A stretch of 64,000 nucleotides of DNA from Flectonema sp. DT1601 (Eukaryota > Euglenozoa > Diplonemea > Diplonemida > Diplonemidae): assembly GCA_964019425.1 (NCBI GenBank), contig OZ025846.1, positions 248,001 through 312,000 on the forward strand, in the 5' to 3' direction. The notes beneath the pieces were generated by a model. It was not told the DNA's origin and made no database searches. It saw nothing but the letters and a program-made list of their open reading frames with translations. The position numbers were made by a program, and so were the translations under genes. The stretch's first letter is position 1. The number at the start of each line of letters is the position of its first letter. This document shows positions 53,701 to 64,000 of this stretch, one piece after another.

Positions 53701-56700
53701 GTCTAGTGGTAAACTGTTTGCGTTGACGGTAAGACCTGATGGACATGTTTTTTTGAATGACCCAACCAAGAATATTCATCGAGAACACAATCTTCGACCA
53801 CCAACAAACCCGAACAAAGTAACTTTATCGTTTACAGTTGACATTGGTGAAGGAACAGTTGAAGTTTTGAGAGACGGGGTCAGATTGCTTCATACTGGTG
53901 CTCAAGCGGTGAAGTTTCCCAGAGCAGTAGGTCCGCTTGTTCCATACGTCGTTATATTGAGTGGTTCCGCTGTTGTTAAATTGGAAATTCCAGATATGTC
54001 TCAGAAAACAGAATCGTTGGGAGAACCGAATTTAATTGTAAAAGGAGCAGGAGAAGACATCGATGGGTTGTATAAGAGTCACTCGTCAACTTATAAATTA
54101 TCACCTCAGGTCGACTCAAAACAAAATTCGATGAAATTATCTCACGGACTCCATCTTTATTACTGGATAATAAAACGTCGTTGGTGTGTTTCTGATTACG
54201 CTGAAAGACCCTTGGCATGGTCAAAATCGAATTCTCCTTCAAAATTAAGTAAAACAGTCACACTGTGGACTTCCTTAGTAAATCCAAAACTAGAAACCGC
54301 ACCGAGTGAAGTTATATTTAAAAAAGAAGATGCCAGTCTAATAAACTTCACATTACTACATGAAGGTGAGAGACCAACATACCGATCTGTGGGTAGCGAT
54401 CCGGAATTGTATTTGAAATTTTCATCTTTGGTAGGGAAATGGTTAATAACATCTGATTCTTCATCAGATGCAGTGACTGCTTTGTATATTTCAAATTGTT
54501 GTACAGTACTACCTCATCATATTGACTGTTGGTTAGTTGGTAATGGGCTTCAGTTCATTGAGGATTCTCGTTATTATGTTGTGAGATCGGAAATTTCGAA
54601 TGTTGAGGTTGAAAAAGCGAGTTTTAGATTTTCGACAACCATCTCCACAGTTCCAGAATTAATGACTGATGAAGAACTAGCTGGTTGGCACATTGTGAAG
54701 CTTGCTACTGGTGTCGCTTGTACTCCTCAACGATTACGATCTGCGATAAGTGAAATCAGCATGCAAACTCATATTGGCTACCAACTTCCTTGGGAGACAT
54801 GGTCAACACCAGAGATTGCAGTCTCTCAGGTATCAGCGAGTGCTTGTCATCTACTTCAGTGTGTTGGAGGAGTTTTTAAAAAGATTGGAGGCGGAAATGA
54901 CACTCCACAACCAACACCATCGATGCCTGATGGGTTTCGGAAATTAAAAGGAAAGTCTGTTGACTCTACCATTGCTGACATCAGTCGGTTGTCACAAATC
55001 GATCAGACTCTCGCTATTCTTTCTCTTTTCGATGCGGGTCAGGATAGGTCTCGTAGTATTTTATATTGTTCTGAGAATACTCCTCAGGAAGATGTTTCTA
55101 GTTTTTTATTACTTCATAAAATGTCTGAAACAGGTCTGATGGTGATAGTGAATTCCCAACATTTGACACCTCTGTTACAAAACACGATTAGAATTGCAGC
55201 TGAAGAATCAAAAAGGAATTCACATAAGCAGTTGTATGCAATCATAACTAATGGTGATGGTACAGATGAAACAATTGATCATCTTGACTATCAGTGTTGT
55301 AATGTTGAATGGAGGAAGTGGGCAATGAATCACGCATCAGCCATGTCATCGTTCGCATCAATTACTCATTTCTCTCAACCAGCTGGTTCTGGTAAGAGTT
55401 ACGCCATCGCTCATATGGTGTTAGCCAATCACTGGGATCTTAAAAAACCTGCTCCTCCTCCTGTTAAACTTGATTTAGACTCGACTGTTAACGATATCGC
55501 TACTGTCTGTAAAAGACTTCTGGCTCCTTTGAGAGAACCGACTGGTGTCTTACTTGTTAACATTGCTCACGACACTGTACATGATATCCTTTGTTCTGTT
55601 TTAGATGGATTGATTTTTATGGGAAAATTGCAATCTACTTGTGGATTGTCGGTTTCTGTACCACCAAATGCCTGGCATCTTGTGATAGAGTTTCAAGAGG
55701 GATGCGACTATTCTGATACTACTGTTCTTGCTTGTACAAACTTATCAACGGCAGGAAGTCTTTTACCATTTAATATTGCTGATGTTGTTGGTGCTACGGA
55801 TGCGTTGCAATTTATAAGGTATTGGATGTAAAATTAATATTCTTTTTATTAATATTAACAAAATAACAAACAACTCATTAACAAAACAGATTAGTACTTC
55901 CGGGAATGCCGAGAGATGACTTGATGTTAGCACATATGCTTGCAGCAGGTGAGAGGAATACAGATTCGTTCCGTGAAGCCTACAGTTCTGGTACGGCGAT
56001 TCAATCTGCGAGAACAGTTACGAGATCGCTGAAATTCTTAGCCAGACAACATCGAACGTTTAATCCGTCAGCCTCAAAGTTAAATCTTCCAATGCATAGA
56101 TTAGTAGCTCTCTGTTTGATTCACGAAATGCATTTCTTTGTGAACAGTTTAAGTAGTGACAACACTCACTTAGTACTCGCTGATAATAGAATTAAGATGT
56201 GTATGCAGCTGTCGGGTGATCCTTCTCCAGAGTTACAAAGAGCAATGAATGATCATTGTGAAGATATTCGATTTTATCAATTGATGATGAAAAGTCAAAG
56301 TATGGACAGATCACAATCAGTTGAGAAGACATCATTCGATAGCACCTCAGCTTGTTCGTTAGTAAACGTATTGGCAAATGAGATTGCTGTTCCTCCAAAG
56401 TATGACGTTTTTTTTAATTTTTTTTTTATTTTAAATAAATAAGTCGCATGTTTTCTATTTGTTGTGGGAGCGAGAGGGAAGAAAGAAAAGAAAATATAAA
56501 TACAATCGGTTTTAATGATCGACGAGTGGAGCGATCAGTTTGCGAAGAACAGAAATTCAAAAGAAAGTAAACTGTCTAAAGCATCTCAACACAGTTGAGA
56601 TTACTTTAATAGTTTTAATTATTATTTAGGAATTGAGTCGATAAAAAACAACACCAACAACACCAACAACAACAGATCCGTAGCAGCAATTGTCGCAAGT

Positions 56701-59700
56701 AGAGATTATGTTCTGATCCCTGACTTCTTACATAAATTAGTACAGCTATCACTCCATCTCGACTTGCAAGATCCAGTGGTGTTGCAGGGACCTTCTGGTA
56801 CTGGTAAAACATTCGCTGTTGAACTTCTGTGTGATTGTATGCAACAGCCTTGTATTAGTAACATGGCTGATGCTAAACAGAGAAAAGGCTTCACAGACTT
56901 AACATCAACTTTTGTTAAATATTTTGTACGAGATCCGGAATTGAAAAAATTATTTCCAGACAATCAAAGTGAAGTAATTCTATCAGGACGACGTGTACTT
57001 TGGGGTGCCAGTAGCAGGAGAGACACAGAGTCAGCCAACAACTGCATTGCTCAATTGGTAGCAGAAGAAGCTATAGACGCACTTAATTATATTAAAGATC
57101 GTTTATTTGATATGGTCGCTCCGTTACTTAATGGAAGCGAAGAGGTCAGTCAGTTACATTCAAAACCTGATTCTACTTTCGCATCTCACATCTCAATTAT
57201 TTCGAACTCTTCTACAAACGTCAACAGTAAAGAAATTGGTAACGCATTACACTCTATTCTTGATCAGCTGTCAACAGTAGGTGCCGGGTACTTAGTAACT
57301 TACTTAGCTCATGGGACAGAAGCAGCACTTAAGTCTGACGGGTTGCGAGACTTGTTGGGATACACGCCATCTGTTTACACTGATTTTATAAAAATATTAA
57401 ATAAAAACTACAAATTAGAAGCATTTAAAATTTGGGCAAAGGAAGCATTCAAGAATTCGAGAACTAATAAACTGAAATTCTGTTCAATGGTAAAGAGAAA
57501 GCTTCGGGAAGAAGCCGAAGCTTCAGCACTCTGTCAACTTGATGACGACCTACTGAGAGAGTTATTAGATGGTGATAACAGCATGATGACAGGTGAGCAT
57601 TTGGGTGATTTGATTTGTGAAGTTTCACAACTTCATAGGCAGTCAGCTGCTTTGTCAGTTCTAATGAGATACGACATGACGGCTAAACAATTATTTAATA
57701 AATTATCACCGACTCTACACAGAGCAATGACAGCACCTGATATCCAATTCGTTATAATAATCGATGAAATGAACGCGACTAAGATGTTGGGATTGATGAA
57801 AAGAATAATCATCGACAAGCAGTGGAATCTATGGGAAGATCTTCATCCAGAGAGTGAAGGTCTTCTACCCACAAATATAACTATACTTGGATCTGTCAAC
57901 CCTGCTGACTCTGAACGTGAAGCTTCACGTAGTGAACCAGGTGTGTAGTTTTTTTTTTTTTTTATTTTTTTTGTCACAAGCATGTAACAAAAAAAAAACT
58001 CAAAACAGGTTTCGACGTGACTCCACTGCCCAAAGCACTTCTCGGATATGGAATACCTTGGCGTCAACTAAAATCAGGTCAACGAGACTTATTCGTTAAA
58101 AGATTGATAGCTGGCAATAAGTACGTCTATGGAAGTGATATTTCAGAATCTGTTATCGACCTCTTAGGTAAAATACTATTAGTCATTCACGACTTCACTG
58201 AGAAGAAAAGTATTGATAAAGGGGTTCGTTTTTCAGTGTCACAGAGAGATTTACATCGAGCTTTAAAATGTTTTTCATTTTTTTGCAAGAGAGGGAATCG
58301 ATTTGTAACAGCAACAGGTTCCCACACTCACGACTTAGCAATCTCATCGATGTTATTGGGTGCGGCCATATCATATTATTTCAGATACACTCAACTTGAA
58401 AGAGTTGAGCTTTGCGCTGTTGTGAGTCAGATCAGTAACCTAAACCTCTCTTTAGAAGGCATAGTAGACACTGCCGTAGCTCATTATTGTGATCTCAGAC
58501 ATCTGAAATTACCAGACGCTGTGTATGCTCATCGGAGTTTGCTTCAAAATATTTTCGTTCAAATAATTTGTTTTGAGCTTCGGATTGCTGTGATTCTCGA
58601 GGGTCCTCCAGGGACATCAAAGACTCTATCGAACTCCATTATACGAGATAATATGACTAGATCTACACCTTTCTGGAAGAGACTTTGTTCAATTTCTGAT
58701 GTTTGTCGTTATCAAGGAACGTCTCACAGCACTGCAGCAGAAATCCATCGAAAATGTGAAGAAGCTTTTCAAAAACAGAAAGAGAACGATCAAGCTGGTA
58801 TGCATCATCGACGATCACTTCTTTTTGTTGATGAGGCTGGACTTGTTAAGAATATTGACTCAAGCAATTCAGATGAGGGAGTAAAACGGTATGAACTTTT
58901 CTTTTCTTTCTTTTCTTTTCTTTTATTTTTTTTTTGAGTATTTCAATACTGTCAACAATGTCACTCTCCCCACAGCTATCCACTAAAGACCCTTCACTAC
59001 TATTTAGAAGCAGGTTTGGCGACGGTTTTGATGACCAACAGAAGCTTAGATCCCGCAGTGACTAATCGATGTGTTGTTGTTCACATTGAAGAGCCAACAG
59101 AAGATGAGCTAACCGCGATGTGTAATAAAATGTTGCACAGCCACAGTGAAGCTGTTTTAGATACGAAGACAAAGAAAATAGTTTCATTGTGTTGTAAAGC
59201 ATTCACGCAATTACATAATTCTGATGATGCGCAGATCAGGTGGTGGTTTGGTCTACGAGATCTATTTCATTTGATGCGATACATCCGTCGTCGTGGAGTA
59301 ACAGGTTCGTCTGTTGTAACTATCACGCCGTCGATATTACTTGCCGCATTGGAAAGAAACTTTAACGGTCCTCCCGATATGGCGAATACCGCGATGAGGG
59401 TCTTCACAGATATCTTGTCTAGTTATGAGGAGGGATATTCTCTTAAAAAAATGATGAAATTTCGTCGGAATCCAGTTGACATATTGCTTGATTCTCTTTC
59501 TGATGTCGCGTATGTGTTGTTGTTGTTATATCTTTTATTTTTTTCTGAAAAAAATTTTTCTCAATAATAATAAAACTATTACAGTCAACCCGCATCCGAT
59601 TTCGGAAACACAAACTCGAATGACACTTGGGTGAGATTTAAACTGGTTGTTGACGGAACTGATGATGGTTCTCTTTTACAACTTCTTCAACTTAAGAACG

Positions 59701-62700
59701 AGTTTAATAATCAATGTACAGTACTGTCGTTGAGTAGCTTTACAAAAGATGAATTAATGCCGGCAACAGTTGTCTCTCAAATAACAGCAGCCATGGAATC
59801 TGGAAGCACGGTGTGGTTGACTAACACGAGGGCTATTGACGGAAGTTTATTTGATGTTTTTAATCAGAATTACATCGTGACGTCGAACTCTACTGGAGAA
59901 GAAGTATTCTTTGTCGCTGTTGCGATGGGAGCTTCGTTGGAATACAAAAGAGTTCATCCGAGGTTTCAATGTCTTGTTCACGTTACTAAACAGGATCTCA
60001 CTCCAGTTGAATTGTCGAGTCCGTTTTTAAACCGACTTGAGAAGTTTTATATCGACATTGGCGATGTATTCGCTCACACAGTTTCTGCAATGGATGATTC
60101 AGAGCAGGCATTAGCCTTTCAACTACGAGACAGACTTCGGAAATTTGAAGACGTCTTGAGCATCAGAACCCGCGGACTATTCAGTGATAGTCCTAAAGAC
60201 ACAATCGATTCATTACTTCTTCGGACAGTACGACAGTCGGGTGTTGATTCTCCTCCTTGTCTTGCGGGTTTGTTTTATTTTTTTAAAAAAAACACAATAT
60301 TTTCTTCAATAAACATTTAACCAAAAACAGGAATTGACATCGATGGTCGCATTATGTCAGATTGTGGACTACAACGATTCCTATCAGAGATCGGAACGAA
60401 AGATCGATTTCAATCACTCTGGAGACAACTCTCATGTAAACTACTACAAGTAATGCAACCAGAGTCAATGATCCTCGCTCAGAAGGTATTGTTGACTGGA
60501 GCACCTGCATTCTTAAGAGCTTACTTTATCGATCTTTCGCCGTGTAGTTTAACGAGTTTTTGCAAACACATTTGCGACTCGACTCACAGCGAGAGTAATA
60601 GTCAACAGATAATCGTTTATTCTCCCACGACTGTTGATTTTCATGTGCTGCTTTCAACAGTTGAAAGAGTTGAGGTCTGCAGCGCAGACTCACTCCTGTT
60701 ATCAGATAGAGGACTTGATGAGTTTAGAGGAAGTATTGAATCGTTTCTTTCAAATAAGAATAAAGATTGTTTCTGTGTTGTTATCTCTCCAACCAGTTTG
60801 GGATCTCCGGAAGCAGCTGAAATCAAACACGAACTTGAGGGATATCAGTCCGCAGCAAAGGGAAAAGCCTTACTCATAATCCAGTCTTTCCGAAGACACA
60901 CAATCACAACGAAATCGAGATGTACACCGCTATTTAGTAATTGGGATGTGTACTACATCGATGCGTCGGCTGAAATTCAAAATCAAAATATTTTGAGTTA
61001 CATTGAGCCGGTTATTGCTGGTCTTCAGCCACGTGATCCACCAGAGTGGAGACATTTGGAACAGTTGTTTGACTCGGCTTTGGGTACTTTAATGCAGACT
61101 CAAGGAGAAGGACAAACCCGTTGGGCTACTGTTCCACAATCAGATCCAGCATTTCCTCTTTATGATCAGAAATCATCTTTATCTGAACAGGTCGTTTGTC
61201 TTAAACAAGTTTTAGAACGAACCCCACTCCTCCGACAGACACTACTTGACCTCTATCTTGAAAGGTATTTTATCTTCTTCTTTTTCTTTTTCCATTTGTG
61301 TATAGTTACTTAACAAAAAAAACAAGCAAAACAAACAGACTACCCAAACCATCTGAGCTTCGCAGTATGGCAAAGGAAGTCGTATCATACGACAGTGGCC
61401 ATGTGTCACTCGCACAGAGGCTTTTGGAAGAAGAAAACAGGGCAATAAAAGCACTCGCCTCTATCACAATAAGACAACTAGTTGACACCAGAAATGCTTC
61501 AGCTCTTATGAACTTCGCTGTAGATGATCCGAAATTGAAAAAGAGTGATCAGCTGTTGTCGAAAATACTTCGACTGCAGACAACTGCGATGACTTTCGAT
61601 CAGTTACGAAGGCATAAAGTTAATACAAAAAGAACTCTCGTTGTTGGTCCTTCACCACCAACAATACCAGGACTTCTTACAATAGTTGAGTTAATTAAAC
61701 CGAATCCATCAAACAGTTGTGTTGCAGAAGCACAGCGTCTTGCTAAACACTACGAGTGTACTCCAATTGGAGAAATCAGTGAACTCATTGTAACTAATGA
61801 CTTACAGGATTACCTCCTTGAAGACTGCATTAAAGGTAAAATCCACTTCAAGGACGTTGACTTAACAAAACACGTAGTCTATTGGGTGTTTAATCTTACT
61901 AAGGCTCACCACAGTCATGTATTTGAGGGCAAGACTCCAACGGTATGTGTGTTTTTTGTATAATTTTTCCCCCACAAAAAAACAACCAACCAACCAATCC
62001 ATTCAGGTATGGAGTATTCTAGCTCTGTGTTGTGTAGACGCAGCAGTTATCGATAATTACATCTTAGCGATCCTACCACTTGCTTCTATGGGTGCAATAA
62101 AGAAGATGGCATCTACAGAACTAGATGACATGATTAGAGATCATGGTGCGATGTGGGTTAGTCAAGAATTGGGACCGAAACTTCTTTTGGAAGCATTTCC
62201 TCAAATGAGTTTTACCAGCGAAGGGATAGCACAGTTCAGAATATCTTGTTCGGGTGTAATTCATCGAATAACACCAACGTGGATGAACAACTCAGATGCC
62301 TTACCCTGCGTGGTTATATTAACAGCAGTGCTGACGAGTACTGAAGTTCCGTCTGTGCAATCGCTTCTAAACTTTGCGAAGGCCTGTAAAGACATTGGTG
62401 TGTTTTTCCCCCCTTTCTTTGTCAAAGTTTCACCCCCCTTTCTTTTTTTTTTTTCCCCTTTACTCAAATCCACGAGAATCATTCTCTCTGCAGTATATTA
62501 ATTACTAAAATCAATAACAGGCGAAAGCAATCAAAAATCTGAGAAACGATCTCTTCCAGTTGATCTACCGTCGCTACATAGAATGTTAAAAGCGAACCCA
62601 TCGGCAACAAGTAAAGTTACATTGGAATTGGCGAAGATTTGCGCTCTTTCAAAAGAAAGGTTCAATGAAATGATGCCTGCAGTGTTGGAATTAATAAGAA

Positions 62701-64000
62701 GTAAAGAGGTAACTCGACCAATGTGTGCGAGAATTATAAGCCAAGCGATACCTTCTCCTGATAGTGTTTTTTCAATGCATGGAACTAAATTGTGTGATTG
62801 GATTTTGAAAGCAGCTCAGATTGATGTTCCGAATGCAAAACCGACTATACCATCATGTTACAGCCCTCCATCTAGCTTAGCTGGTGGGTCATCTCAACCT
62901 GATACAAATAGTCCATTTGATTCAAAGATCTACTTAGCATTGTATGACACGTCGTATGATTACTTTATGTTGAGCGATATTACTACAGGATTGTGTAAGG
63001 ACCTGATATTATCAATTCAACAACGAGTCACTTATGAAAATCAAAACAAAACATCGCAGAGTTCAATAGCTGCTTCACTAACAGTGAAGAAATCAGCTGA
63101 AGTTGCATTCATCAAAACACTCGCAGTGCTGTTTCATAAACCGAGAAATCTTGCGGTTGGGACTCATTGGGAACCATCATTTCGTAGTGATACAACTCTG
63201 ATGCAGATGTTCTCGTCTATGGCAAAACAACTTTTAGAACAACCTGAACCGAGTGAAGTGTCTCGGAAGACTACTCCAACTAATTCGAATATCAGGACCT
63301 CATCAAAGAATAAACTATACCCACACGTACAAGAGAATGTGATGGTGTTTATTGACGCATTAGAATCAGGTGTCGGATCTGTGAGGGGAATGGGAACCGC
63401 TGCGATGCTAGCATTCTTACGTGAGTCCTCTAATGAAGAAGGATCAGCTCTAGTCAAAGTTTGTGGTAGCTGTATTCATTTAATGTGTAAGGATTCGGAG
63501 GAATTGTCAGTCAGACCTGGTGACTTGCCATTCTTGTATCGAACTTCTGATCCTCTTTATGAACCATTTCATAGGTTTGCTGCATTACTGAGGCAGTCAT
63601 CTGATCCGAGTTCGCCAGCTGAGAGTTTGAAGAAAACAGTCGAGTATACTCGTTCTCTTAAAAAAACTCTTCCGGAAAGTAAAATAATACTCATCGTGAT
63701 GTATGCTTCTTTTCGATTCTTTTTTGGTCGCAAAGAGATTCACATTATGTCTGAGAAGTTAACAAATCAACTATCTCGAGAACTCAAATTGGGAGATCGT
63801 CGCAGTCGAGTTCTTCTTGTCGCCCTTGACCGCAGAAAGAGTCAAGCATACAGTAATAAACAAGTTGATATGACGGCATCATTTATGGAAGGCTTTGCTA
63901 ATGAATGGACTGAAATGGTTTGCACAGCACTTTGCGTTGCATGCGCCTACCCAGAAACATTCATTGGAAGTTGCTTTTTAGATATAGATTCCCAGAGAGG
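47724..64000 (+). CDS. RNF213-like: RNF213/mysterin-like giant AAA+ protein, partial
   Basis: Eleven exons, open at the right edge: 47724-53478, 53559-55818, 55890-56399, 56676-57940, 58009-58888, 58976-59509, 59585-60267, 60331-61264, 61339-61942, 62007-62397 and 62521-64000; every junction keeps frame. Over 5,090 residues are seen. RNF213 is an AAA+ E3 ligase acting on lipid droplets and intracellular pathogens. Residues ~1649-1712 are PDZ-like, ~1752-1882 and ~1920-2060 SPRY-like. P-loops: AGSGKS (~2527), GPSGTGKT (~2879, Walker B FVIIIDEMN), GPPGTSKT (~3461, Walker B LLFVDEAG). PLKTLHYYLEAG, LDPAVTNR and SSPFLNRLEKFYIDI (~3883) match the RNF213 family closely. No RING or zinc-finger E3 module is visible; it may lie beyond 64000 or be absent. 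The N-terminal ~1,500 residues are unassigned. The long N-terminal extension with PDZ and SPRY-like modules is unusual. Confidence 0.85.

Noticed and set aside
55383-55420. Reading the AGSGKS P-loop as a third fully active AAA site
   Set aside because: Walker A is visible but no convincing Walker B follows within the expected distance; it is reported only as a P-loop.
60331-64000. RING finger in the visible part of the RNF213-like gene
   Set aside because: Cys residues near 63900-63990 do not give the C3HC4 spacing; no RING is claimed.

Overview
The window is nuclear DNA of a eukaryote, almost certainly a unicellular one. Several genes are split by short GT-AG introns (roughly 60-390 nt), and the genes include eukaryotic acidic ribosomal protein P1, an RNF213/mysterin-like giant ATPase, an FHIP-like protein and a large protein kinase. 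I cannot place the lineage. The WSC/LamG secreted protein and a eukaryotic RlmN point to a protist rather than an animal or fungus. Long A and T homopolymers run through all non-coding DNA.

Positions 1-24,525 are a nested repeat block. Two fold-back-like composites carry opposed arrays of a palindrome-rich AT satellite: + orientation at 6,053-9,938 and 14,503-14,660, - orientation at 13,315-13,716, 15,151-17,061 and 17,881-18,085. The arrays surround shared core sequences, called X and Y here. Around and inside them are a broken hAT transposase (553-2,105), five copies of a ~1.4-kb repeat in both orientations, a TA-flanked inverted-repeat element (10,056-13,019), a Mutator/Merlin-like MITE with a 9-bp target duplication, G-tract minisatellite and tRNA-like segment (17,062-17,880), a tyrosine-recombinase retroelement inserted into a Y repeat (18,359-22,208), a pogo-like transposase fragment (22,237-22,681) and an ORF ending in an HNH-like motif (22,678-24,525). 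Several insertions can be checked against intact empty sites inside the same window, which gives a relative order of events.

From 24,769 to the right edge the window is ordinary gene-bearing DNA, with every recognised gene on the + strand: a secreted Cys-rich/WSC/LamG protein; a 2,262-residue protein with helical repeats, a protein kinase domain and a degenerate dual-specificity-phosphatase-like domain; ribosomal protein P1; a seven-exon FHIP-like gene; a three-exon acidic protein; an RlmN radical-SAM RNA methyltransferase with an unusual C-terminal membrane anchor; and an RNF213-like gene of at least 11 exons, with two SPRY-like domains and three P-loops, that runs off the right edge. No operon-like functional grouping is evident.

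Most introns share an odd layout: a T-run followed by an A-run and then an A-rich acag acceptor. The best candidates for something undescribed are this intron architecture, the palindromic-satellite fold-back family, the membrane-anchored RlmN, and the kinase fused to a degenerate phosphatase.
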